Below, piece after piece: positions 37,569-45,065 of a DNA stretch of 56,614 bases. Source of the stretch: Flavobacteriales bacterium (GTDB lineage: Bacteria > Bacteroidota > Bacteroidia > Flavobacteriales_E > Vicingaceae); assembly GCA_002401955.1 (NCBI GenBank), contig NVUQ01000086.1:1-56614 (forward strand), in the 5' to 3' direction. Under the pieces are notes generated by a model that saw only the letters and a list, made by a program, of their open reading frames with translations, ran no database searches and had not been told where the DNA came from. Within the stretch, counting starts at the first letter, position 1, and each line of letters begins with the position of its first letter. The position numbers and the translations under genes are program-made.

Positions 37569-38216
37569 ATGATTTTAAACAAAGAGTCCGCAATAAAAAT
37601 AGCTGAATCCTTATTACAAATTAAAGCTATTAAATTGAATCCTACAAGCCCTTTCCAATGGGCATCTGGATGGAATTCGCCTATTTATTGCGATAATAGA
37701 AAAACATTATCTTACCCTTCGGTAAGAACTTTTATTCGTCAGCAATTTGCTGATGCGATAGAGGAACATTACCCAAATGTAGAAGTTATTGCAGGTGTAG
37801 CAACTGGTGGAATAGCTCTTGGAGCTTTAGTTGCCGAAGCATTAGGTTTACCTTTTATCTACATTAGATCTTCATCTAAAGGTCATGGAATGCAAAATTT
37901 AATTGAAGGTGATGTTCAAAAAAAGCAAAATGTAGTAGTTATTGAAGATTTAATTTCTACTGGCGGAAGCAGCCTAAAAGCTGTTACAGCACTTAGAGAA
38001 AATGAATGTAACGTACTTGGTATGGTTGCCATATTTACTTATGGGTTTGAATTATCTAAAAATAATTTTGAAAATGCTAAATGTAAACTAATCACATTGA
38101 GTGATTATGATACTATGTTAGAAACCGCAGTTAAATCTGGATATGTTTCTGAATCAGCATTATCATCTTTATCAGAATGGAGAAAACACCCAGACACTTG
38201 GAATTCAAACACCTAA
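37569..38216 (+). CDS. pyrE: Orotate phosphoribosyltransferase
   Basis: This 215-aa enzyme has the PRPP-binding loop VVVIEDLISTGGSS and a GVATGGIALG segment. It joins orotate to PRPP to give OMP in pyrimidine synthesis. Length is normal. Its stop is 18 bp before the SRPBCC gene, with which it is probably co-transcribed. Confidence 0.96.
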   Translation: MILNKESAIKIAESLLQIKAIKLNPTSPFQWASGWNSPIYCDNRKTLSYPSVRTFIRQQFADAIEEHYPNVEVIAGVATGGIALGALVAEALGLPFIYIRSSSKGHGMQNLIEGDVQKKQNVVVIEDLISTGGSSLKAVTALRENECNVLGMVAIFTYGFELSKNNFENAKCKLITLSDYDTMLETAVKSGYVSESALSSLSEWRKHPDTWNSNT

Positions 38217-38234
38217 CAACTAATACAGCTTATT

Positions 38235-38636
38235 TTGACTATAGAAACTAACCATCAAACAATAAATACTAGCCAAGAGGAAGTTTATAACTTTTTGATG
38301 GATATGAATAATTTTGAGCAACTACTCCCTCAAGATAAAATTAGCAACTGGGAAGCAACAAACGAAATTTGCACCATGAAAATAAAGAACATGGGTGCAC
38401 TTGGTTTAAAACGTGTTGCATCTACTGCTAATTCCCTAATTTATATTGATTCTTACGGAAAAACACCTTTTAAATTTACCTTAAATCTTTTTTTAGAAGA
38501 GAAAGAAAATAACTGTTGCGAAGCTCATTTAGTTTTTGATGGAGACATTAATCCTTTTATGAAAATGATGGTTGAAAAACCGTTAACTGAGTTTTTTGAA
38601 GGTTTGGTGAAAAGATTGGCTAAAATTCATCTTTAA
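38235..38636 (+). CDS. SRPBCC-fold (START-like) protein
   Basis: This 133-aa protein starts at a TTG (38235); the sequence from IETNHQTINTSQEEVYNFL, with its MDMNNFEQLLP and C-terminal LTEFFEGLVKRLAKIHL helix, fits a small polyketide-cyclase or START-like fold. The family binds hydrophobic ligands, and no ligand is known here. It lies 18 bp after pyrE, an arrangement that recurs in Flavobacteriia. It ends at a palindromic region shared with birA. Confidence 0.78.
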   Translation: MTIETNHQTINTSQEEVYNFLMDMNNFEQLLPQDKISNWEATNEICTMKIKNMGALGLKRVASTANSLIYIDSYGKTPFKFTLNLFLEEKENNCCEAHLVFDGDINPFMKMMVEKPLTEFFEGLVKRLAKIHL

Positions 38637-38657
38637 GAATTTATCATATTACTTCTT

Positions 38658-38736
38658 CCCAGAAGTAGCGAAGCGAATATCTGGGATCCAGGTTTTAAAA
38701 CATTATTTTTTTTCTGGATACCCGATTTCTCGGGTA
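38658..38736. terminator. Palindromic region between the convergent SRPBCC and birA genes
   Basis: CCCAGA (38658-38663) pairs with TCTGGG (38680-38685). TACCCGA-TTTC-TCGGGTA (38719-38736) forms a perfect 7-bp hairpin. A T-rich run precedes the second stem. The position between two convergent genes suits a bidirectional terminator, and the GC-richness suggests a dispersed repeat. Confidence 0.55.
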
Positions 38737-38755
38737 ACTGAGTTTAATTAATTTA

Positions 38756-39514
38756 TTAGCGCAAAAACTCAATCTCTTTTAGATCAAAAGTTTCAACATC
38801 CTTATTGATTTCTACCTGAAGTTTTCCAATAATATCAACACCAGTAATAATTCCTTCAGTTAATTTGTTGTTTATTTTAAAACTTCTCGTTTCATTTAAC
38901 CAATAAAAATTATCGAGATAAGATGTGTTAATTTTATCTTCATTACCAGATTTCAACACGATGTATTGTTTCTCGATAAAAAATAACAGTTGATTTAACA
39001 ACTCTTCTAAATTATGCTCTTTTTTGATTTGATTCCCTATAGATGTTGGATTATTGTCTGAATTAAATGTTGTTTGATTTACATTTAACCCAATACCCAC
39101 AATACTACTGTAAATTTTATTTTCTCTAATGTTATTCTCAATTAAAATTCCAGCAATCTTTTTATTTTCACAATAAATATCGTTTGGCCATTTTATCTTA
39201 AGATTATTCAGCCCTAAGTTTCCTAAAAAATGTACAATTCCTAAAGAAATTGCCTTACTAATTAAAAATTGATGATGAACAACAATATTGGGTTTCAAAT
39301 AAATAGAAAAAGTAAGATTTTTCTGTTTTTCGCTTTCCCAACTATTTCCTTTCTGACCTCTTCCTGAAATTTGGTTTTCTGTAGCAACAACTAATCCTTC
39401 AATTTCTTTATTATTATCAGAAAGGAATTGCTTAAGATAAGAATTGGTAGAATCAACCTCTTTAAGGTTAATCAGCTTATTTCCTATAAATAATCGTTGG
39501 TACATTATCAACAA
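38756..39514 (-). CDS. birA: Biotin--[acetyl-CoA-carboxylase] ligase
   Basis: This 252-aa protein has the biotin-AMP loop GRGQKGNSWES and the KWPNDIYCENKKIAGILIEN segment, plus a C-terminal beta domain. No helix-turn-helix is present, so it is the catalytic, non-repressor form. It attaches biotin to carboxylase carrier proteins. The frame begins at ATG 39514, but ATG 39505 (MYQRLF) is an equally plausible start. Divergent from rsfS, 109 bp away. Confidence 0.93.
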   Translation of the reverse strand: MLIMYQRLFIGNKLINLKEVDSTNSYLKQFLSDNNKEIEGLVVATENQISGRGQKGNSWESEKQKNLTFSIYLKPNIVVHHQFLISKAISLGIVHFLGNLGLNNLKIKWPNDIYCENKKIAGILIENNIRENKIYSSIVGIGLNVNQTTFNSDNNPTSIGNQIKKEHNLEELLNQLLFFIEKQYIVLKSGNEDKINTSYLDNFYWLNETRSFKINNKLTEGIITGVDIIGKLQVEINKDVETFDLKEIEFLR

Positions 39515-39623
39515 AAATATTCATAATTTGATGTACAAAAAAGTTTAATCTAAATCTTCTATTAATACATCCTACTTCATAGATTATTCGTTATTTTGCA
39601 GACTAATTTGATTCAATTTTTGA

Positions 39624-39998
39624 ATGGCGAAAAAAAAGGAAGTTAAGGCATTACAAATCCTATCGGATGTTGTAGTTAAAGGATTACAAGAATTAAAAGG
39701 CGAAAATATTGTTAACATAGATTTAAGTACTATTGAAAATGCTGTTTGTAGTAACTTTATTATTTGTACAGGAAATTCAAATACGCACGTAAGTTCATTA
39801 GCTGGATCAGTAGAAAAAGAAGTAAGAAAAACACTCGAAGAAAAACCATGGAGAACTGAAGGTTTTGGAAATTCTGAATGGATAATACTTGATTATGTTA
39901 ACACCGTAGTTCATATTTTCCAACAAGAATCAAGAGATTTTTATAACTTGGATGGGCTTTGGGCGGATGCAAAAATCACAAAAATAGAGGACCAATAG
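39624..39998 (+). CDS. rsfS: Ribosome silencing factor RsfS
   Basis: This 124-aa protein matches the RsfS/Iojap family with the IDLSTIENAVCSNFIICTG and IILDYVNTVVHIF regions. It binds L14 of the large subunit and blocks subunit joining in starvation. It starts a conserved operon; ftsH begins 4 bp downstream. Confidence 0.95.
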   Translation: MAKKKEVKALQILSDVVVKGLQELKGENIVNIDLSTIENAVCSNFIICTGNSNTHVSSLAGSVEKEVRKTLEEKPWRTEGFGNSEWIILDYVNTVVHIFQQESRDFYNLDGLWADAKITKIEDQ

Positions 39999-40002
39999 AT
40001 TA

Positions 40003-42141
40003 ATGGAACAACCTAAAAAACAAAAAAACAAATTCTCATTAGGCGGTGGATCAAAGAAACCTTCTAACTTTTATTGGATATATGCAGTAATTGGATTAGG
40101 TCTTATCGCACTTCAACTAGTTAATTTTGGAGGTAGCTCTTCTACAATTAGCGAAACTGAGTTTAGCCGAATGGTGGAAAACAATTACGTTGAACAAGCA
40201 ATTGTTATTAGCAATAGAAAAGAAGTTCAGGTAACGCTTACCAAAGAGGCTCTGGAGCTTGAAGAATTTAAAAACAAAATTAAACGCCCCCTTATTTCAT
40301 CGGCTCAAAATAGAGGCCCACATTTTAGTTTCAAATATTTTTCTGAAGATGGTTTTTATGCCGATTTAAAAAAATACGCTAACGAAAACAACTTAAAATA
40401 TGATGTTAGAACTGAAGAAGATTGGTTTGGTGGATTATTTGGTTTATTATTTCCAATTATTATTATCGTTGCCATATGGATGTTTTTAATGAAAAGAATG
40501 TCTGGTGGTGCTGGTGGCGGTGGTCCAGGACAAATATTTAGCATCGGAAAATCCAAAGCTCAATTGTTTGATAAAGAAAATTCAACTAAAACTACTTTTG
40601 AAGATGTTGCAGGATTAGAAGGTGCCAAAGAAGAAGTACAAGAAATTGTTGACTTCCTTAAAAAACCACAAAAATATACAGATTTAGGAGCAAAAATTCC
40701 ACGTGGAGCATTACTTGTTGGTCCTCCAGGAACAGGGAAAACATTATTAGCTAGAGCTGTTGCAGGAGAAGCTCAGGTTCCTTTCTATTCATTATCTGGT
40801 TCCGATTTTGTTGAAATGTTTGTTGGTGTTGGAGCATCAAGAGTTAGAGATTTATTTAAACAAGCAAAAGAAAAAGCTCCCTCAATTATTTTTATTGATG
40901 AGATTGATGCCATTGGTAGATCAAGAGGTAAAGGTGCTATGCAAGGTGGAAATGATGAGAGAGAAAACACCTTAAACCAACTTTTAACTGAGATGGATGG
41001 TTTTGGAACCAATACTGGCGTAATTGTATTAGCTGCAACCAATAGAGCAGACGTATTAGATAGGGCACTAATTAGACCTGGTAGATTTGACAGACAAATT
41101 CATGTAGATTTACCTGAACTAAATGAAAGAGAAGAAATTTTTACTGTTCATCTAAAGCCATTAAAAATTGATAAAACTATTGATATTAAGTTTTTAGCTA
41201 GACAAACACCAGGTTTCTCTGGAGCTGACATTGCAAACATTTGTAATGAAGCCGCTTTAATTGCTGCCCGTAACAATAAAAAGAAAGTAAGCAAACAAGA
41301 CTTTTTAGATGCTGTAGATAGAATTATTGGTGGACTCGAAAAGAAAAATAAGATTATTTCTGACCATGACAGAAAAGCAATTGCTTACCATGAAGCTGGT
41401 CATGCAGCGGTAAGTTGGTTAGTAAAATATGCGAGCCCTTTAATTAAAGTAACCATCATTCCTAGAGGAAGGTCTTTAGGAGCTGCTTGGTATTTGCCAG
41501 AAGAAAGACAAATAACAACTACCGAACAGTTATTGGATGAAATGGCTGCTGCACTTGGTGGAAGAGCTGCCGAAGAGGTAATGTTTGGGAAAATTTCTAC
41601 TGGAGCATTAAGCGATTTAGAAAAAGTAACTAAACAGGCTTATGCCATGGTTAGTATTTACGGTTTAAGTAAAAAACTTGGTAATATTAGTTATTACGAT
41701 TCTTCAGGTCAAAATGAATACTCACTAACCAAGCCTTACAGCGAAAAAACTGCTGAATTAATTGACCAAGAAGTAAAAGAAATGGTAGAAGAGTCTTACG
41801 AAAGAACACTTGGAATTATACGAGAAAACAAAGACAAATTAATTCTTCTTGGAGATAAATTATTGGAGAAAGAAGTACTTTTTAGAGATGATCTAGAATT
41901 GATATTTGGTAAAAGTAAATTTGAAGAAGAACTAAAAGAGGAAAAGAAAATCTCTAAGAAAAACGGCTCTTCCAAACCCGGTTCAAAGAAAAAAGAAATT
42001 ATTGCTGAAACTGTTTCAGAAAGTGTTCCTTCAGGAAAAAAAGAGGTCAAAAAAACGAAGGCTCCAGCAAAAAAAATGAAGGCAGCAGAAAAAGAAACGA
42101 AAAACACCGAAGTAAAGGATTCTTCTAAAGAAAAAAGTTAA
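40003..42141 (+). CDS. ftsH: ATP-dependent zinc metalloprotease FtsH
   Basis: This 712-aa inner-membrane protease has two membrane helices (about 24-42 and 146-163), AAA+ Walker A GPPGTGKT at 240-247, Walker B IIFIDEID, second region of homology RALIRPGRFDR, zinc motif HEAGH at 463-467 and third ligand Asp538. It degrades membrane and short-lived soluble proteins as a hexamer. The tail after about 640 is a Lys/Glu/Ser-rich extension (KKETKNTEVKDSS) longer than in Escherichia coli, probably disordered. It lies 4 bp after rsfS and 2 bp before the DUF2007 gene. Confidence 0.97.
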   Translation: MEQPKKQKNKFSLGGGSKKPSNFYWIYAVIGLGLIALQLVNFGGSSSTISETEFSRMVENNYVEQAIVISNRKEVQVTLTKEALELEEFKNKIKRPLISSAQNRGPHFSFKYFSEDGFYADLKKYANENNLKYDVRTEEDWFGGLFGLLFPIIIIVAIWMFLMKRMSGGAGGGGPGQIFSIGKSKAQLFDKENSTKTTFEDVAGLEGAKEEVQEIVDFLKKPQKYTDLGAKIPRGALLVGPPGTGKTLLARAVAGEAQVPFYSLSGSDFVEMFVGVGASRVRDLFKQAKEKAPSIIFIDEIDAIGRSRGKGAMQGGNDERENTLNQLLTEMDGFGTNTGVIVLAATNRADVLDRALIRPGRFDRQIHVDLPELNEREEIFTVHLKPLKIDKTIDIKFLARQTPGFSGADIANICNEAALIAARNNKKKVSKQDFLDAVDRIIGGLEKKNKIISDHDRKAIAYHEAGHAAVSWLVKYASPLIKVTIIPRGRSLGAAWYLPEERQITTTEQLLDEMAAALGGRAAEEVMFGKISTGALSDLEKVTKQAYAMVSIYGLSKKLGNISYYDSSGQNEYSLTKPYSEKTAELIDQEVKEMVEESYERTLGIIRENKDKLILLGDKLLEKEVLFRDDLELIFGKSKFEEELKEEKKISKKNGSSKPGSKKKEIIAETVSESVPSGKKEVKKTKAPAKKMKAAEKETKNTEVKDSSKEKS

Positions 42142-42143
42142 TC

Positions 42144-42356
42144 GTGTCTAATTGGGAAATTATATACAAAACTAATAATCCAAACGATTCTGAAATTGTT
42201 AAATCGGTATTAAAAGATAATGGAATTGAAGTAGTATTTGTAAATAAAATGGACTCAATGAATTTACACCTAACAAATTCTGCTTTTATAGAATTACACG
42301 TTAAACCTAATGATTTAGTTAAAGCAAGACACCTTATTACTAAATATTCATTATAA
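42144..42356 (+). CDS. DUF2007-type small protein
   Basis: This 70-aa protein starts at GTG (42144), 2 bp after ftsH. It has an alpha-beta pattern (WEIIYKTNNPNDSEIVKSVL, GIEVVFVNK, ELHVKPNDLVKARHLI) matching DUF2007 (putative signal-transducing protein). It lies between ftsH and cdsA, and its stop codon directly precedes the cdsA ATG. The role is unknown, but the position is conserved in Bacteroidota. Confidence 0.8.
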   Translation: MSNWEIIYKTNNPNDSEIVKSVLKDNGIEVVFVNKMDSMNLHLTNSAFIELHVKPNDLVKARHLITKYSL

Positions 42357-43175
42357 ATGTTAACGAGAGCAATTACAGGTTTTATATTTATCCTTACCAT
42401 TATAGCAGGAGTATATTTTAACTCTGCTATTTCAGCAGCTCTTTTTAGCCTTATTGTTCTTTTAGGTGTTGAAGAATTTTACAGTTTAGTAAAAAAATCT
42501 AAAATCATACAACCTATAAAATTCTGGGGAACATTAACTGGTTTATGCTTAATGATTGTTCTTTGTTTAATCTTTTCTGGAATTATTAAACCCAAAATTA
42601 TCTTCATACCTATTTTAATGGTTTTCTTCATGTTTCTTTTTGAATTATATAGAAAAAAAGAAAATCCATTTATTAATATAGCTTATACGGTTTTAGGAAT
42701 GATCTATATTGTTATTCCTTTTGCTATGCTTTTTCATTTAGGTTATTATGAAAATAATAAGTTTACCGATACTTACAGTTTTCAAATTATCTTAGGGTTC
42801 TTTATTATGCTATGGACTAACGACACAGGTGCTTACCTAGCTGGAAGATTTTTTGGGAAACATAAATTATTTGAACGTATTTCTCCTAAAAAAACTTGGG
42901 AAGGTTCTGTTGGAGGGGGTCTTGTAACAATTAGTTGTGCTTACATATTATCCATATTCTTTACCAACTTGGGGTTAACCAACTGGATAATTTTAGCTGT
43001 TTTAATAACTATTTTTGGTGGCTTAGGTGATTTAGTTGAATCCATGCTTAAGAGAAGTTTAAATATAAAAGATTCTGGTAATTTATTACCAGGACACGGT
43101 GGTATATTAGATCGTTTTGATGGTTTATTATTATCAGCACCTTTTGTTTATGCTTATCTCTATTTGATAAGCTAG
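42357..43175 (+). CDS. cdsA: Phosphatidate cytidylyltransferase
   Basis: This 272-aa membrane protein has about 8 helices and the CDP-diglyceride synthetase signature near the C-terminus: LVESMLKRSLNIKDSG followed by GHGGILDRFDG. It makes CDP-diacylglycerol from phosphatidate and CTP in the inner membrane. The stop is followed 28 bp later by psd, forming a phospholipid operon. Confidence 0.96.
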   Translation: MLTRAITGFIFILTIIAGVYFNSAISAALFSLIVLLGVEEFYSLVKKSKIIQPIKFWGTLTGLCLMIVLCLIFSGIIKPKIIFIPILMVFFMFLFELYRKKENPFINIAYTVLGMIYIVIPFAMLFHLGYYENNKFTDTYSFQIILGFFIMLWTNDTGAYLAGRFFGKHKLFERISPKKTWEGSVGGGLVTISCAYILSIFFTNLGLTNWIILAVLITIFGGLGDLVESMLKRSLNIKDSGNLLPGHGGILDRFDGLLLSAPFVYAYLYLIS

Positions 43176-43203
43176 AATTATTATTTTTAACAAAAAATTA
43201 TTT

Positions 43204-43860
43204 ATGAAATTTCATAAAGAAGGTATTCCTTCATTAATCATAGCCATCTTATTTGCAGTAGTGGTAAATACGCTTACTCTGCTCTTTTTAAATGACTATC
43301 CTTCAATTAAAATTACTGGCTATGTATTGTCGGGATTAGTATTGATTACAATTATTCAATTTTTTAGAAGCCCAACAAGAAACTGGGTAGCTCGAGAAGG
43401 CGAAATCATTTCTCCGGCAGATGGAACAGTGGTAGTAATTGAAGAAGTGGAAGAAACAGAGTATTTTAATGAAAAACGTTTACAGGTTTCTGTATTTATG
43501 TCTCCGGTTAATGTTCATATCAATAGATATCCTATAAGTGGTAGATTAAAATATTTTAAATACCACCCTGGTTTATACTTAGTTGCTTGGCACCCTAAGT
43601 CATCTACAGAAAACGAAAGAACAACAATCGTAGTAGAAGACAATAAGGGACGAAGTATTTTATACCGACAAATTGCTGGAGCTTTAGCCAGAAGGATTGT
43701 CTTTTTTGGTAAAGAGGGTGAATCGGTTAAGCAAAATGATGAATGTGGATTTATAAAATTTGGTTCTAGGGTTGACTTATTATTACCTTTAGATGCTAAA
43801 TTAAATGTTAAGCTTAACGAAAAAGTAAAAGGTGGAATTACTACCATTGCAAAGTTTTAA
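43204..43860 (+). CDS. psd: Phosphatidylserine decarboxylase family protein
   Basis: This 218-aa proenzyme of the short bacterial type has N-terminal membrane helices. The self-cleavage site is Gly187-Ser188 in IKFGSRVDLLLP; cleavage there would create the pyruvoyl group. It decarboxylates phosphatidylserine to phosphatidylethanolamine. It follows cdsA by 28 bp, which fits the phospholipid pathway (a serine transferase is not in this window). Confidence 0.93.
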   Translation: MKFHKEGIPSLIIAILFAVVVNTLTLLFLNDYPSIKITGYVLSGLVLITIIQFFRSPTRNWVAREGEIISPADGTVVVIEEVEETEYFNEKRLQVSVFMSPVNVHINRYPISGRLKYFKYHPGLYLVAWHPKSSTENERTTIVVEDNKGRSILYRQIAGALARRIVFFGKEGESVKQNDECGFIKFGSRVDLLLPLDAKLNVKLNEKVKGGITTIAKF

Positions 43861-43933
43861 CACTCTTTAACTATATACTTCTTTCAATTATTCTTAATTT
43901 GGTAACCTATCAAACAATATTAAATTTATTATT

Positions 43934-44245
43934 ATGAAAAAATTATTATTAGCATTTGCACTTATTGGATTTATTGCCACATCAAGTTATGCTTCTGAAG
44001 CTATTGTAACAACTAGTTTTGAAACAGCATTCTGTGACGACAAAAAATGTGATAAAAAAAATTGTAAAAAGAACAAAAAGGAATGTACTGCATCTAAAAA
44101 AGCATGTTGTAAAAAAGGAGAGAAAAAGGCTTGTTGTAAAAAAGATGCTACAGCAAAAAAATCTTGTTGTTCTAAAGGCAAAACTAAATCTTGTAGTAAG
44201 TCTAAAGCAAAAAAAACTACTGAAGACAAAAAGGGAACTGAATAA
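43934..44245 (+). CDS. Small exported Cys/Lys-rich protein
   Basis: This 103-aa protein has a signal peptide (residues 1 to about 20, SSYASEA). The mature part is dominated by Lys and 11 Cys, in CC pairs: CKKNKKEC, KKACCKKG, KKACCKKD, KKSCCSKG and KSCSK. The spacing resembles metal-thiolate proteins (metallothionein-like), and the charge would suit binding to anionic surfaces. No known family is recognised. Frames on the other strand or shifted frame are long only because of the repetitive codons. A bidirectional terminator follows at 44265-44306. Confidence 0.75.
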   Translation: MKKLLLAFALIGFIATSSYASEAIVTTSFETAFCDDKKCDKKNCKKNKKECTASKKACCKKGEKKACCKKDATAKKSCCSKGKTKSCSKSKAKKTTEDKKGTE

Positions 44246-44264
44246 AATAAATTATTCTTTTTAT

Positions 44265-44306
44265 AAAAAGAGTCCTATCCGTCAGCTGGCGGATAGGACT
44301 CTTTTT
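44265..44306. terminator. Bidirectional terminator between the Cys-rich gene and yjjG
   Basis: A 19-bp stem (44265-44283 with 44288-44306) has one G-T wobble, loop AGCT, and T tracts on both strands. It carries the same TCCTATCCGTC core as the rpmE2 terminator at 32041-32076. Confidence 0.88.
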
Positions 44307-44309
44307 TTA

Positions 44310-45005
44310 TCATAAAATTTCGTACAATTCGCTCAAGCAACTAATTTCGTGCTGTACATAATTCTCATGCTTTACCTTATTAGGGTTAAAGTATACATTA
44401 TCCATTTTCACTCTTTGAGCACCATAAATATCAGCATACCAATCATCACCTATCATTATTGAGTTTTTAGCTGTTGCTCCTGTTTCAGCAAATGCTTTTT
44501 TAAATATATATGGGTGAGGCTTTTTAACACCTACTTTCTCTGAAAGTATAATTACATCAAAATAAGGCGACAAGCCCGATTCTGTTAATTTAATGTATTG
44601 AACCTCTTCAAATCCGTTAGTAATAATGTGTAGCTTGTATTTATCAGATAAATAATTAAGTAATTCTATTGCATGCGGAAACAACAGTGTTTGCCTTGGA
44701 GAATGTATTACATAGTAATCCCCTATCTGGTTAGCCATCTCATTATTATCCACATCAAAACACTTTAAGGTGTCATCAAATCGTTTCCAACGTAATTCTT
44801 CTTTATTTACTTTATCCTCTCTGTAAAGTCCCCACAAATATTCATTAATCTCTTGATATTTATCAATAAAATCTGATGAAGAACTAATAAACTCATCCAA
44901 CTTAAAGCTATAGAATATATCATTCAACACTTTTTTTGAATTTTCATCAAAATGCCAGAGTGTTCGATCTAAGTCAAAAAATATATGTTCGTATTTTTTT
45001 TTCAT
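44310..45005 (-). CDS. YjjG-family noncanonical pyrimidine nucleotidase (HAD)
   Basis: This 231-aa HAD phosphatase has motif I FFDLDRTLWHF (Asp11, Asp13), motif II ITNGF, Lys in KVGVKKPH and motif III IGDDWYAD. The sequence fits YjjG, which dephosphorylates noncanonical pyrimidine nucleotides. It begins just after the terminator of the large T9SS gene (45011-45039), so it has a separate promoter or relies on read-through. Confidence 0.9.
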   Translation of the reverse strand: MKKKYEHIFFDLDRTLWHFDENSKKVLNDIFYSFKLDEFISSSSDFIDKYQEINEYLWGLYREDKVNKEELRWKRFDDTLKCFDVDNNEMANQIGDYYVIHSPRQTLLFPHAIELLNYLSDKYKLHIITNGFEEVQYIKLTESGLSPYFDVIILSEKVGVKKPHPYIFKKAFAETGATAKNSIMIGDDWYADIYGAQRVKMDNVYFNPNKVKHENYVQHEISCLSELYEIL

Positions 45006-45010
45006 ATTAA

Positions 45011-45039
45011 AAAAGCCCTAACAGTATGTTAGGGCTTTT
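45011..45039 (-). terminator. Terminator of the large T9SS type A gene
   Basis: A 13-bp perfect stem, AAAAGCCCTAACA with TGTTAGGGCTTTT, loop GTA. The minus-strand transcript continues into a T6 run. It lies 27 bp after the stop of the 999-aa gene. Confidence 0.85.
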
Positions 45040-45065
45040 GCTTTATTTGTAATTGAATGTAACTA

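Noticed and set aside
43987..44315. Long frames overlapping the Cys-rich gene
   Set aside because: They are frame shadows of repetitive AAA/TGT codons; only the plus-strand frame 43934-44245 has a signal peptide and cysteine pattern.
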